Origin: Synoicihabitans lomoniglobus
GTDB lineage: Bacteria > Verrucomicrobiota > Verrucomicrobiia > Opitutales > Opitutaceae
DNA: 64,000 nucleotides
Reading direction: 5' to 3'
Assembly (NCBI RefSeq): GCF_029023725.1
Contig: NZ_CP119075.1
Location: 739,501 to 803,500, forward strand
Positions within the stretch are counted from its first letter, which is position 1; the number at the start of each line of letters is the position of its first letter. A model generated the notes under the pieces. That model did no database searches and had not been told where the DNA came from. It saw only the letters and a list, made by a program, of their open reading frames with translations. Of this stretch, positions 8,869 to 17,523 are shown piece by piece. A program made the translations under genes and the position numbers.

Positions 8869-10023
8869 ATGAATAAGATTAAACTCATCACCGCAGCCTT
8901 TGGCGCGATCATCGCCGGATCTTCCGTGCATGCAGCACCGTTCATGGCGGTTGGGAGCAGCGCGGAATTGTTTGTTACCGCAAAAGCGACCTTGGAATTT
9001 AATGACAATTTGACGTTGGGCAGCGATTACGTCGCCCCGGGGGCTACCCAACCCGCCAATCCGGTTCGTGATGACACCGTCGTGCGTTTCGCTCCGGGTC
9101 TTTCGTTTGAGTTTGGTAAGAATGCTCTCGTCAGCGGTAAGTTTGCCTACGTCGAGACCATTACTCGCCATTCTGACAATGATGATTTGGATTCTGAGCT
9201 GTCTGATGTGTCGTTCAACATCCAGCACAAGGATGAAAAGTCGACCACAAGCGCGAAAGCATCCTATCGCCAGATGAACCAAAACACGGTAGATTTGCGG
9301 TCGCCGACGCTCTCTGGTCGCGAAGTTTTTAACGCTGGTGTCAACCATGAGATGGAAGTGACCGCTAAAACCTCCCTTGGATTTGGTTTCAATCACACCA
9401 ACACTTCTTACAAGAAAGCTACGTTTATCGACCAGTTGTCGACGTCGATCCCAGTCAGTGCGTTCTACGAGCTTACTCCCAAGGTGGACCTGAGCTTCAA
9501 CGCTCAATATCGTGAGGTCGACACTGATCGCGCCGCATCGAATTCGGATGACTGGACTTACACGGTTGGCGCGCGCGGAGATTTCACCCCAAAACTCAGT
9601 GGTTCGTTCAAAGTGGGTGTGGTGGATCGTAGCATTCAAGCCGGTGGTGGGCGCACCTCGTTGGCTCTCTCCTCAAACTTCTCTTACGCCTATTCGCCCA
9701 AGACCAGTTTCACATTCTCGGCTGGCAACGACTTCAACACGACCGGAACGGGTAACGCTCAAGAAAATTTGGACTTCGCTGTTGGCGTGAGCTCCAAAGT
9801 CTCACCTGATTTGACCATCTCATCCCGTGTCTCTGTTCGTGAACTAGATAACTTCACGAAACCTTCCGATACGTTCTACGCCGGATCTCTGAGTGCCGAA
9901 TACGTTGTGAACGCCTACTGGCAGCTGCGTGGTGCCTTCAACTACCAGGAGAATCAAGGAGGCACGGCGGGCAGCGATTTTGACAATAAGGTCTTCAGTT
10001 TCTCGGCTCTGCTGCGTTACTGA
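8869..10023 (+). CDS. Outer-membrane beta-barrel protein of the polysaccharide export locus
   Basis: This 384-residue exported protein has a clear signal peptide ending AGSSVHA-AP. The mature part consists of alternating amphipathic strands separated by short polar turns, for example 'DVSFNIQHKDEKSTTSAKAS' and 'LSFNAQYREVDTD', and ends in FSFSALLRY, the aromatic C-terminus typical of barrels inserted by BAM. By composition it resembles the outer_membrane_beta-barrel (BBP2-like) proteins found beside OPX and PCP genes. The following OPX protein is minimal and lacks its own outer-membrane span, so this barrel may be the secretion porin (inference). It is separated from the next gene by a strong terminator. 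Confidence 0.78.
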   Translation: MNKIKLITAAFGAIIAGSSVHAAPFMAVGSSAELFVTAKATLEFNDNLTLGSDYVAPGATQPANPVRDDTVVRFAPGLSFEFGKNALVSGKFAYVETITRHSDNDDLDSELSDVSFNIQHKDEKSTTSAKASYRQMNQNTVDLRSPTLSGREVFNAGVNHEMEVTAKTSLGFGFNHTNTSYKKATFIDQLSTSIPVSAFYELTPKVDLSFNAQYREVDTDRAASNSDDWTYTVGARGDFTPKLSGSFKVGVVDRSIQAGGGRTSLALSSNFSYAYSPKTSFTFSAGNDFNTTGTGNAQENLDFAVGVSSKVSPDLTISSRVSVRELDNFTKPSDTFYAGSLSAEYVVNAYWQLRGAFNYQENQGGTAGSDFDNKVFSFSALLRY

Positions 10024-10057
10024 TTTGCGGAATCTAGAAATCTCCAATTGAAAATCG

Positions 10058-10092
10058 GGAAGAAGACCGTGACGGTCTTCTTCCTTTTTTTT
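10058..10092 (+). terminator. Perfect intrinsic terminator ending at the next start codon
   Basis: Twelve-bp perfect stem (GGAAGAAGACCG, loop TGA, CGGTCTTCTTCC; 10058-10084) followed by eight T (10085-10092). The very next base is the A of the ATG of the OPX gene. Read-through is needed for that gene unless a promoter lies in the short gap, so the site may act as an expression step-down between barrel and OPX/kinase. Confidence 0.9.
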
Positions 10093-10704
10093 ATGCGCGC
10101 CTTTCGATTCCTTCTCTTTGTTCTGTTGTGCGGAACGAATTTTCTGTCGGCCCAAGATGGAAATTCGACGCCGATGGACTCATCCTCCATTTCACGCTCC
10201 GATGACTACGTGTTGCAGCCATTGGATTTGCTCGAGCTGAAGGTCTTTCAAGAACCGACGATGGACCGTCAGGTGCGAATGTCGCGCGAGTCGGTTGTAT
10301 CCCTACCCTTAATCGGGCGAGTCGTTTTGGACGGCCTGACGATCCGGGCGGCCGAAGGATTGATTCGAGACCTCTACGATCGGGACTATCTGGTTAATCC
10401 CCAGATCAATCTCGTGGTCATCGAGTATGCGCGCCGCACGGTAAATGTGCTCGGGTCTGTAGCCAGTCCTGGGGAAATAGAATTCCCCCGGGAAGAAGGC
10501 CTGAACTTGATGGATGCCATCTCGCGAGCGGGAGGTTTTACCCGTTTGGCTGATCGCCGAAAAATCAAGCTCACGCGAAAGCTGAAGTCCGGTAAGATCG
10601 AAAATCACATTATTAACGGTGATGATCTCATCGCGGGCGACAGCGCTAATCAATGGCGTTTGGAAACGGACGACTTGATCTACGTCCCGGAGCGTTTGCT
10701 CTGA
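10093..10704 (+). CDS. Minimal polysaccharide export (OPX, Wza-type) protein
   Basis: Protein of 203 residues with signal peptide MRAFRFLLFVLLCGTNFLSA; no lipobox, so probably not a lipoprotein. Residues of about 37-120 form the polysaccharide export domain (YVLQPLDLLELKVFQEP ... LPLIGRVVLDGLTIRAAEG). A single SLBB domain follows (VNVLGSVASPGEIEFPREEG ... LMDAISRAGGFTRLADR). The long C-terminal region that forms the outer-membrane helix barrel in E. coli Wza is missing, which fits the class of OPX proteins that need a separate barrel. The ATG directly abuts a terminator T-tract and lacks any Shine-Dalgarno. An in-frame TTG at 10048 would place the terminator inside the coding region and is less likely. 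Confidence 0.88.
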   Translation: MRAFRFLLFVLLCGTNFLSAQDGNSTPMDSSSISRSDDYVLQPLDLLELKVFQEPTMDRQVRMSRESVVSLPLIGRVVLDGLTIRAAEGLIRDLYDRDYLVNPQINLVVIEYARRTVNVLGSVASPGEIEFPREEGLNLMDAISRAGGFTRLADRRKIKLTRKLKSGKIENHIINGDDLIAGDSANQWRLETDDLIYVPERLL

Positions 10705-10724
10705 TTGATTCTGTAACTACGCTG

Positions 10725-12926
10725 ATGAATCCTGCTGAAAAAGAATCCGGCCCATCATCGGGCTCACAATCGGAATACGGCTATGGCGGCTATGGCGGCT
10801 ATGGCGACTCTGAAGGCGCGGCGCATCGGAGCTTCAATGACTACCTGCTCATTCTGCGGGAAAGAATTTGGTATATCATTGTCGTTTTCCTTGTCGTGTT
10901 TTCGTCGGCGTTGGTCTATACGACCAATGCGACTCGCATCTACCAATCCACGGCGACGGTGCAGTTGCTGCGGGATGACCCAACGGTTTTGCAAACACAG
11001 GCCGTGGTCGATAATCAGATTCGAGGTGCCGAAGACTTGAACACTCAAGTTAAGCTGCTGGAAAGTGCGAATCTGATCAACACGGTGGCAGAGCGTTTGA
11101 CCGGCGATGACCTCCGCCAGTTTTTGGCTCCTTATCAGAATGGAGGTGAAAATGACCCCGTTTCACCACATGGCATTTTAGCGGGGAATAGGTCGATTGT
11201 TCCTCAGCGACTCAGCCTAGTTATAGCAATCCAGTATCGCCATCCAGATCGATTTATCGCCGCGAAAGTCGCGAATTATTTTGTGGATGAATTTATCAAC
11301 TACAACAACCGCCAACGTCGCGATGAGTCGTTTAAAGCGGTCGACGATCTTAAGGTGCGCGCCGAATCACAGCGTCAGAAGGTAGACGAACTAGCACGTG
11401 AACTACAGGACTACCGAGAGAAGAATAACATGGTTTCCTTGGATCAGCGACGAGACATCGTGACCGACCGACTGAAAGCGCTGGGAATGAACCTTACTCA
11501 AGTTTCGACGGCGTTGAAGGAAATTGAAGTTCGATGGAATCAGCTCAAGCAACGGAATGGCGATTTGGTTGCGATTTCGGACCTTCCTTTCGTCGCAGCT
11601 GATCCCCACATTGGCTCACTGAAACAGCAAATTTCTGCGGAGAAAATTGCGATTGCCGAGTTACAGGAGCGCTACCGCGAAAAACATCCGCGCATGGTTG
11701 AGGCACGGCGCAAGCTTGAACAGACCGAACGCGAACTGTCGGGCGCCATTAGGGGAGTGATGAATCAGATTTCCGCACAATACGAAGCCGCCCGTGAGAG
11801 CCTGACAGAGGCGAGGAATGCACTGAGCACCCAGGAGAGTGAATCGTTGGCCTTGAGCCGTGCAGCCGTTGCGTATGATGCAAAAGAGCGAGAATACATC
11901 ATTAACAAGGAACTCCACGATCATATCGTGTCCCGTATGCGGGAAACATCTTTGGGGACGTCCATGGACAACCAAAATGCGCGAAAGATTGATTTAGCGC
12001 AGCCTTCAGGCGAGGGCGGGTATATTTCACCGAACGTCATGATGAACTTGGGGTTGGGTTTAGTCGGCGGCGTGGGTCTTGGTTTGGCCTTCGCCTTCTT
12101 TGTCGCGTTCATCGATGATCGGGTTAAAAGCTCGTTCGATATCGAATCCGTTATTGGTCTGCCACTGATCGGAATTATTCCGCAGATCAAAAAGATGGAT
12201 CCGGTCGAGAAGGCCCAAGTAGTCGCGAACAACACGGACCGTCAGGTGGCTGAAGCATTTTTGACGCTGCACTCGGCTCTTCGCCTGAAGGAAGAGTCCA
12301 AAAATGCGAAATGTATTCTGACTACCAGCACGATTCCGGGTGAAGGAAAATCCTTCACGACGACCAACTTGGCGCTCACTTTTGCGGCGCACGGTGAAAA
12401 GGTGGTCGTGGTGGACTGCGATCTGCGTAAACCGAACATTCACAAAACCCTGCAGCTAGAGAACGTGAAAGGCGTGATCGACGTCATTGGCGGGACCTCC
12501 TCGTTAGACGAAGTTGTGATCAAGGACGTATTTCCGAATATGGACGTGATTACGACCGGCGGTCGGGCAAAAAATCCCACGCATGTGCTAAATAGCCGCA
12601 GTTTCGAGCAATTGATAGCCGATCTGCGCAAGCGCTACGATCGCGTGTTCATCGACACGCCTCCTTTGGCCGCAGTGAGTGATGCGATGATCATTCTGCC
12701 GCTAGTGGATGGCTCGCTATTCACGATTTTCTTCAACAAAGTGCGTCGCAAAGCCGCGCAATTCGCCGCGAAGAAGCTCCTTGAAAGCAATGTTCCTGTG
12801 TTGGGTTCTGTGCTAAACGGCTTGAATTTGGCCGTGTCCGGTTACTACTACGCCCAGTATTACGATAAGTCCTACAAGGACTACTACGTCGTAGTGTCGA
12901 AAAACGAAGAGGGAGAAGAGCGTTAA
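10725..12926 (+). CDS. Wzc-type polysaccharide co-polymerase with autophosphorylating tyrosine kinase (BY-kinase)
   Basis: Inner-membrane protein of 733 residues controlling polymer length and export. Order: Gly/Tyr-rich N-terminal tail (EYGYGGYGGYGD), TM1 (about 45-63), Wzz chain-length domain, periplasmic coiled coil with GNVR-type region (about 200-410), TM2 (about 430-450), then the cytoplasmic kinase. The kinase shows Walker A STIPGEGKS (about 540), Walker A' VVVVDCDLRKPN, and Walker B RVFIDTPP. The end carries a tyrosine cluster (SGYYYAQYYDKSYKDYYVVV), the usual autophosphorylation site. It follows the OPX gene by 20 bases. The locus ends here: no glycosyltransferase, flippase or polymerase follows, so synthesis genes must lie elsewhere. 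Confidence 0.92.
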   Translation: MNPAEKESGPSSGSQSEYGYGGYGGYGDSEGAAHRSFNDYLLILRERIWYIIVVFLVVFSSALVYTTNATRIYQSTATVQLLRDDPTVLQTQAVVDNQIRGAEDLNTQVKLLESANLINTVAERLTGDDLRQFLAPYQNGGENDPVSPHGILAGNRSIVPQRLSLVIAIQYRHPDRFIAAKVANYFVDEFINYNNRQRRDESFKAVDDLKVRAESQRQKVDELARELQDYREKNNMVSLDQRRDIVTDRLKALGMNLTQVSTALKEIEVRWNQLKQRNGDLVAISDLPFVAADPHIGSLKQQISAEKIAIAELQERYREKHPRMVEARRKLEQTERELSGAIRGVMNQISAQYEAARESLTEARNALSTQESESLALSRAAVAYDAKEREYIINKELHDHIVSRMRETSLGTSMDNQNARKIDLAQPSGEGGYISPNVMMNLGLGLVGGVGLGLAFAFFVAFIDDRVKSSFDIESVIGLPLIGIIPQIKKMDPVEKAQVVANNTDRQVAEAFLTLHSALRLKEESKNAKCILTTSTIPGEGKSFTTTNLALTFAAHGEKVVVVDCDLRKPNIHKTLQLENVKGVIDVIGGTSSLDEVVIKDVFPNMDVITTGGRAKNPTHVLNSRSFEQLIADLRKRYDRVFIDTPPLAAVSDAMIILPLVDGSLFTIFFNKVRRKAAQFAAKKLLESNVPVLGSVLNGLNLAVSGYYYAQYYDKSYKDYYVVVSKNEEGEER

Positions 12927-13029
12927 TTTTTGCCGGGCCGACGGCGGTCCGACCCCGGGGACGGGGAGCGGCTAGCTCGCTTCCGTTGACCCTGCCGGAG
13001 TCTGCCCAGCTCTTAGTTTACGAGACACG

Positions 13030-13060
13030 AAAAAGCCGGAACCGTTTAGGGTTCCGGCTT
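13030..13060 (-). terminator. Intrinsic terminator of rpsR
   Basis: Eleven-bp perfect stem at 13033-13043 and 13050-13060 (core AGCCGGAACC) with a 6-base loop. On the minus strand it is followed by a run of T. It lies 24 bases past the rpsR stop. It could also stop transcription from the kinase gene on the plus strand, where the flank is CGAAATTTT. Confidence 0.85.
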
Positions 13061-13083
13061 CGAAATTTTAGCGGGAATCTCGC

Positions 13084-13278
13084 TTATTGCGCGAAGAGCA
13101 AGTTGCGCGCACGCTTGACCGTCTTGGTGATACGACGCTGCTCTTTAGCGGAGAGGTGCGTGTATTTACGCGGCAAAATTTTACCGGTGTCGGTCGTGTA
13201 TTGCTTCAGCTCCTGCGGTGTGGTGAACGGAATCTCCGCCGGCGTGATGCTTTGTTGGGTTTCTTCGGAAGTGCTCAT
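13084..13278 (-). CDS. rpsR: Small ribosomal subunit protein bS18
   Basis: Sixty-four-residue protein of the 30S platform that binds 16S rRNA with bS6. The core TGKILPRKYTHLSAKEQRR followed by ITKTVKRARNLLFAQ is the bS18 signature region (KILPR...KQR.L..AIKRAR). It has an acidic 25-residue N-terminal lead and no zinc-type cysteines. The gene stands alone; neither rpsF, ssb nor rplI is adjacent, which differs from the usual operon in many bacteria. Its own terminator follows. The upstream region is A-rich with no Shine-Dalgarno. Confidence 0.9.
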   Translation of the reverse strand: MSTSEETQQSITPAEIPFTTPQELKQYTTDTGKILPRKYTHLSAKEQRRITKTVKRARNLLFAQ

Positions 13279-13494
13279 AACGGAAAAAGAGGCGGACTAA
13301 AGCTGTTTTCACCTCGCGCTGTCAATCGGCTTTTTGGAGCCGAGTCTGGGGAGGTGTCGCTTAAGGCCCCGTCAGTGAGAATGAGAATTACCCGGACCAG
13401 TCGGCACCGAGCGGTGCCTTCGGTTCCCGGTGCTTAAATGCGCTGGTTCGTTGTCACAGGGAATAGATGCGGTAACCTGCGCGTCATATCTGCC

Positions 13495-14067
13495 ATGAAA
13501 CGACTGATTGCTGTTTTCCTGTGCGCCGCCGGAATTTCTGTTTCGCAAGGGGCCGAGCCACAAAAGGCCACACTGGGCGCGGGGTGTTTCTGGTGCGTGG
13601 AAGCGATTTATGAGCAACTCCCGGGGGTTTTGAACGTGGTTTCCGGCTATGCCGGCGGTCCGGAGGTAAATCCCACCTACAAACAAGTCAGTTACGGGCA
13701 AACCGGACACGCTGAGGTGGTGCAGATCACGTTCGACCCCGACCAAACGAGCTATCGTGACTTGATCGATTACTTTTGGAAAACTCATGACGTCACCGAT
13801 CCTCGTGGTGTTTGGCCCGACTTTGGCCCTCAATACCGCAGCATCATTCTCGCCCACAACGACGAACAGCTTGAGATTGCCAAGGCCTCGCGTGGCGCCG
13901 CACGGGCCCGGTTCGATAAACGAATCGTGACCGAGATCGTGATGCTCGACACGTTTTACCCCGCCGAGGACTACCATCAGGATTTTGTGAGACTGAATCC
14001 GAACCATTCCTACGTCCGAAGTATCGCTTATAAAAAGCTCGATAAACTGGGACTTAAATACCCGTGA
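13495..14067 (+). CDS. msrA: Exported peptide-methionine (S)-S-oxide reductase
   Basis: Repairs oxidised methionine by reducing the S-epimer of methionine sulfoxide. The start at 13495 gives MKRLIAVFLCAAGISVSQGA, a signal peptide, so the enzyme should act in the periplasm. The catalytic motif GCFWCVEA places the nucleophile at Cys31. Further MsrA landmarks are VVSGYAGG, YKQVSYGQTGHAEVVQ, and FYPAEDYHQDF. At 190 residues it is a single-domain MsrA without an MsrB fusion. The following gene starts within its stop codon (GTGA overlap), indicating translational coupling. Confidence 0.95.
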   Translation: MKRLIAVFLCAAGISVSQGAEPQKATLGAGCFWCVEAIYEQLPGVLNVVSGYAGGPEVNPTYKQVSYGQTGHAEVVQITFDPDQTSYRDLIDYFWKTHDVTDPRGVWPDFGPQYRSIILAHNDEQLEIAKASRGAARARFDKRIVTEIVMLDTFYPAEDYHQDFVRLNPNHSYVRSIAYKKLDKLGLKYP

Positions 14068-14609
14068 ATCGAATCCGTATCTGCATCGGACTCGGGTTGC
14101 TGTTGGCGAGTGGCTTCGTTGTTCGTTCAGAACCGGTTCCGGAGCCAAGCGTTTTCCATCTCGGAGAAGGGCAGTCCAGTCCATCCGCGACCGTCGAGGA
14201 TGTGGCGTGGCTCGAAGGGCGTCGGGTCGGCGCGGGATTTGGTGGAGAAATTGAGGAGATGTGGAGCTCCCCGTCGGGCGGCGGTATGGCTGGACTCGTG
14301 CGTCTCGAGCACAACGGGGTGGTCACGCTGTATGAGACCTGCGTGATTTTGGAAGTCGAGGGCACGCTGGAGTTGCGGCTCAAGCACCTCGGTCCGGATC
14401 TTGGGATCTGGGACGACGGCAACGATTCCCTCACGTTTCGGTTGGTCAAAGTGGAACCCAACGCGGTCCACTTCGAAGGGTTGTCCTACGTGCGGTCAGC
14501 CGATGGCAGTGTGGCCACTCACCTGCAGGTCAAGCGCCGCGATAGTTCGCACCGGATCGATGTCATGGTGCTCAAGCCGGTTCCGCTGGTTGAAGGCGGG
14601 AGTCGTTGA
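14064..14609 (+). CDS. Exported DUF6265-type protein
   Basis: This 181-residue protein begins at a GTG that overlaps the msrA stop by four bases. The N-terminus (MNRIRICIGLGLLLASGFVV) is a signal peptide. The rest matches the pattern of the DUF6265 family: VAWLEGRRVGAGFGGEIEEMW, GGGMAGLVRLEHNGVVTLYE, LELRLKHLGPDLGIW. The fold is probably a small lipocalin-like beta-barrel. No catalytic residues are known. Its coupling to msrA suggests a periplasmic role, possibly linked to oxidative damage, but that is inference. Confidence 0.75.
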   Translation: MNRIRICIGLGLLLASGFVVRSEPVPEPSVFHLGEGQSSPSATVEDVAWLEGRRVGAGFGGEIEEMWSSPSGGGMAGLVRLEHNGVVTLYETCVILEVEGTLELRLKHLGPDLGIWDDGNDSLTFRLVKVEPNAVHFEGLSYVRSADGSVATHLQVKRRDSSHRIDVMVLKPVPLVEGGSR

Positions 14610-14726
14610 TCGGGCGATTAACGATCTCGATCGGGCGAAACGGACTGACTTCGGAGTGTTCAACGATTGCCGAGACCCACGACGCAAAAGATCGCGCTGA
14701 AGCACGAGGCTGAGCTCAATGAGCGC

Positions 14727-15845
14727 ATGTCATCGCCCCTGGATTTATCTGCCGTCTCACGCCGCGCCTTTCTTCGCACCGCTTCCTTTACGGCGGCCGC
14801 ACTCAGTCTCCCTCGCGGACTCCTGGCAGTCACAGGCTCCGACCGCAAACTCGGGGTCGTGCTGGTGGGGCTGGGCAACTACGCAACTCACCAGCTCGGA
14901 CCGGCGCTCCGCGAAACGCAGCATTGTCGACTTGTAGGCGTGGTCACCGGCGATGCCGCCAAAGGGGCTCAGTGGGCGCGAGACTATGGTTTCCCCGCAT
15001 CGTCGATCTACGATTACGACACGATGGATCGCATGGCCGATAATCCGGACATAGATATCGTTTACGCGGTCACGCCCAACGCCCTGCATGCGGAACACTG
15101 CATCAAAGCCGCGCAGGCGGGAAAACACGTGGTGAGCGAGAAACCGTTCACCGTCTCCGTCGCCGAAGCGGACCAAGTGATCGCAGCGTGTCAAAAACAG
15201 GACGTGAAACTGTCTTTGGGGTATCGGCTCCACTTCGATCCGTATCACGCGGAGCTGCGGCGCTTGGCGGCATCGGAGGAGTTTGGCCCCTTTGCCCGGA
15301 TGGATGGCAACTTCAGCTTTGTGATGCGTAATCCGCAGTGGCGGGCCGAACACGGGCTGGCCGGGGGCGGTCCGCTCATGGACCTGGGCGTTTACATCAT
15401 CCAAGCCGCTCTCATGGCCGCAGGTGAGCAACCGCCGGTGGCCGTTACCGCGAAATCGCTCCATAAGTCGCGGCCGGAGTTTTTCAAGGACGTCGAGGAA
15501 ACGCTCGAATGGACTATGGAGTTTCCACGCGGCGAACGGTGCCGCGGCTACACGAGTTACAATGACAACGGCAACCAGTTCCGCGCCGAAGCCGCGAAGG
15601 GATGGTATCAAGTCGGCCCCGCGTTTGGTTACCGCGGTTTGAAAGCGTCGACGAGTGCGCGTGGCGAGCTGAGCTTTCCCCCGTTCAATCAGCAGGCCGC
15701 GCAGATGGATGACTTCGCGCTATGCGTGAAAGAAAATCGCGAATCGAAAGTGAACGGTGAGATGGGGCGCCGTGACATGTGCATCATTGAGGCAATTTAT
15801 CGAGCGATGGCCAGCGGTCGCCGTGAGCTGGTGCGTTATGCCTGA
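14727..15845 (+). CDS. Tat-exported Gfo/Idh/MocA-family oxidoreductase
   Basis: NAD(P)-dependent sugar oxidoreductase of 372 residues. ATG 14727 gives a twin-arginine signal, SRRAFLRTASFTAAALSLP, so the folded enzyme with bound cofactor would be exported, as in glucose-fructose oxidoreductase. The Rossmann fold starts at LGVVLVGLGNYATHQLGPAL. The family motif EKPFTVSVAEAD and the C-terminal alpha/beta domain (MDGNFSFVMRN, GGGPLMDLGVYIIQA) are present. The substrate cannot be read from the sequence. It lies downstream of the msrA pair by 117 bases and converges on the TraB gene. Confidence 0.88.
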   Translation: MSSPLDLSAVSRRAFLRTASFTAAALSLPRGLLAVTGSDRKLGVVLVGLGNYATHQLGPALRETQHCRLVGVVTGDAAKGAQWARDYGFPASSIYDYDTMDRMADNPDIDIVYAVTPNALHAEHCIKAAQAGKHVVSEKPFTVSVAEADQVIAACQKQDVKLSLGYRLHFDPYHAELRRLAASEEFGPFARMDGNFSFVMRNPQWRAEHGLAGGGPLMDLGVYIIQAALMAAGEQPPVAVTAKSLHKSRPEFFKDVEETLEWTMEFPRGERCRGYTSYNDNGNQFRAEAAKGWYQVGPAFGYRGLKASTSARGELSFPPFNQQAAQMDDFALCVKENRESKVNGEMGRRDMCIIEAIYRAMASGRRELVRYA

Positions 15846-15858
15846 TGAAGATGTGTGA

Positions 15859-16719
15859 TTAGTGGACTTCGCTCAGGGTGTAGCCTTTGGCCTTCAGCCC
15901 GGCGATGAGACCGTCAGCCCCTCCCAGATGCAGCGCGCCCACCAGCAGTAGTTCAACTTCGGGGCTTTTGATCATTTCGTCGATTCGGGGCAGCCACGCC
16001 GCATTGCGATTGGCGAGCATCATGGCGTAGGTGTCCGGGAACTCCGTCTTCATCGGTCCGATGAGCTCCCGATTCATTAATGCCAGATCTCCCTCGCGCC
16101 ACGCTTTGATCAAAACGCGCGTGGTTTTGCGCAGTTCATCCATATCGTCGAGGGTGTAGAGCAGCAGCTCATCCTCCTGCCCTTTGCCGAGCTCCAGAAG
16201 GAACCGGAGTTGTTCTTCAGGCGTTTCCAAGAAGCCCAGTTTTTTCCCGTCAGCTATCGCCCGGTCGTGGTAACGTTGGTCGACCCCGGGTTCATTCACC
16301 CCGATGCGACCGTATTCGAGCATGGCCAAGGTGATGTTGAGCAGACCGACCTTGAACGTTTTGAAACTCTCGTAAGGCAGTCCCCGAAATTCCAAATACT
16401 TCTTCAGGGCGTTGATGGTGTCGGGTTGCAGCACGTCATCCAACGTCTTCCCGTCGTGGTAGGTCAGGTAGTGCAGCATGGCCCGTTGGAATTTTTCCGA
16501 TTCGAGGACTGCCAGGTCGGTTTCGAAGTAAACCGCATCGGCTGCGGCGTAGGCCTGATCGTAGACATCGGGCAACGGGAGATCACGTTTGCGCAGCAAG
16601 TGCATCGTGCCGCCGAGATAAACGGTATGGGGTCCCTGCGTGGCTTTCCAAACTGGAGAGTCAGCGACAAGCGTCGTGACTAGGGTGCAGCACAAGACGG
16701 AAAGTATAATGGATTTCAT
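15859..16719 (-). CDS. Exported TraB/GumN-family protein
   Basis: Protein of 286 residues from ATG 16719, with signal peptide MKSIILSVLCCTLVTTLVA. It carries the TraB/GumN (EreA/ChaN-related) landmarks: VYLGGTMHLLRKRDLPLP near the N-terminus with the conserved GT.H motif, YFETDLAVLES, FLETPEEQL, and the C-terminal VELLLVGALHLGGADGLIAG with the second histidine. Members are thought to be metal-dependent hydrolases or binding proteins, but their substrates are mostly unknown. GumN itself sits in a xanthan gene cluster. Confidence 0.85.
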   Translation of the reverse strand: MKSIILSVLCCTLVTTLVADSPVWKATQGPHTVYLGGTMHLLRKRDLPLPDVYDQAYAAADAVYFETDLAVLESEKFQRAMLHYLTYHDGKTLDDVLQPDTINALKKYLEFRGLPYESFKTFKVGLLNITLAMLEYGRIGVNEPGVDQRYHDRAIADGKKLGFLETPEEQLRFLLELGKGQEDELLLYTLDDMDELRKTTRVLIKAWREGDLALMNRELIGPMKTEFPDTYAMMLANRNAAWLPRIDEMIKSPEVELLLVGALHLGGADGLIAGLKAKGYTLSEVH

Positions 16720-16886
16720 CGGCTGACGATCGCGGAAGCGATCAAGCGATACCCCAACGGGGCGGAGTGGAGAGTGCACGCCAAACCGGTGGGGACTTTG
16801 GTCTGCTCAACAGTCACGCTCACCGTCCGCCGCGCGCTGCAGCGTTCTCCTTGATCGAAGACGGGGCGGCGAACACCGTCACCGGT

Positions 16887-17447
16887 ATGGGAAAAGTCCT
16901 CGTCCTTTATTTTACCGCCAGCGGTAACACCGCCAAAATGGCCACGGAAGTTGCCGCCGGTGCGGCGCGCATTCCGCAAACCGAGGTGCGCACGGTCAAT
17001 GTCGCCGATGCCACGTTGGAGGATGTAAAATGGTGTGATGGCATCGCGTTGGGGGCGCCGACCAACATGGGCACGGTGCCGTGGGAGATGAAAAAATTCT
17101 GGGACGTGACGGTGCAGCCCGCGTGGGCGGAGATTGACGGCAAACTGGGCTGCGCCTTCGCGACGCAGGGCGGTTGGAGTGGGGGTGCCGAGCTGACCTG
17201 CCAGACGCTCAACACCATACTCATGAACTACGGGTTCCTGGTGTTTGGCGTGACCGACTACGTGGCGCAGGGCTTCACCCTCCATTACGGTGCCACCGTG
17301 GCGGGCGAACCGCGTTCGGAGTCCGAAATCGAAGCCTGTCGCCGCCTCGGGCAACGGTTGGCCGAGTGGGTCGCCGTATTCATCGACGGTCGCCCGGAAG
17401 AGCACCCGCTCAAATCGAGTCGCCCGCGCTTTCCCTGGCCGCGGTGA
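16887..17447 (+). CDS. Flavodoxin-fold NAD(P)H oxidoreductase, WrbA-like
   Basis: Cytoplasmic FMN protein of 186 residues starting at MGKVLVLYFTASGNTAKMA, where the phosphate-binding loop TASGNT is seen. WrbA-type features follow: GIALGAPTNMGTVPWEMKKF for the second FMN loop and FATQGGWSGGAELT for the third. It would reduce quinones by two electrons or act as an electron shuttle. The gene is divergent from the TraB gene, with 167 bases between starts. Confidence 0.85.
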   Translation: MGKVLVLYFTASGNTAKMATEVAAGAARIPQTEVRTVNVADATLEDVKWCDGIALGAPTNMGTVPWEMKKFWDVTVQPAWAEIDGKLGCAFATQGGWSGGAELTCQTLNTILMNYGFLVFGVTDYVAQGFTLHYGATVAGEPRSESEIEACRRLGQRLAEWVAVFIDGRPEEHPLKSSRPRFPWPR

Positions 17448-17523
17448 ACGGCGTGCTTATCGTGGACCGCATATCCGGCAGTTAAACGCTTGTTCGATGG
17501 GAGCGGGTTCGTAGTTTCGCGCC

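Noticed and set aside
10048..10092. Possible N-terminal extension of the OPX protein from a TTG
   Set aside because: It would encode the terminator stem; the ATG at 10093 gives a standard signal peptide.
13403..13418. Hairpin GGCACC-GAGC-GGTGCC resembling the last stem of a Cas9 tracrRNA
   Set aside because: Only the stem is similar; no repeats, anti-repeat or cas genes are present.
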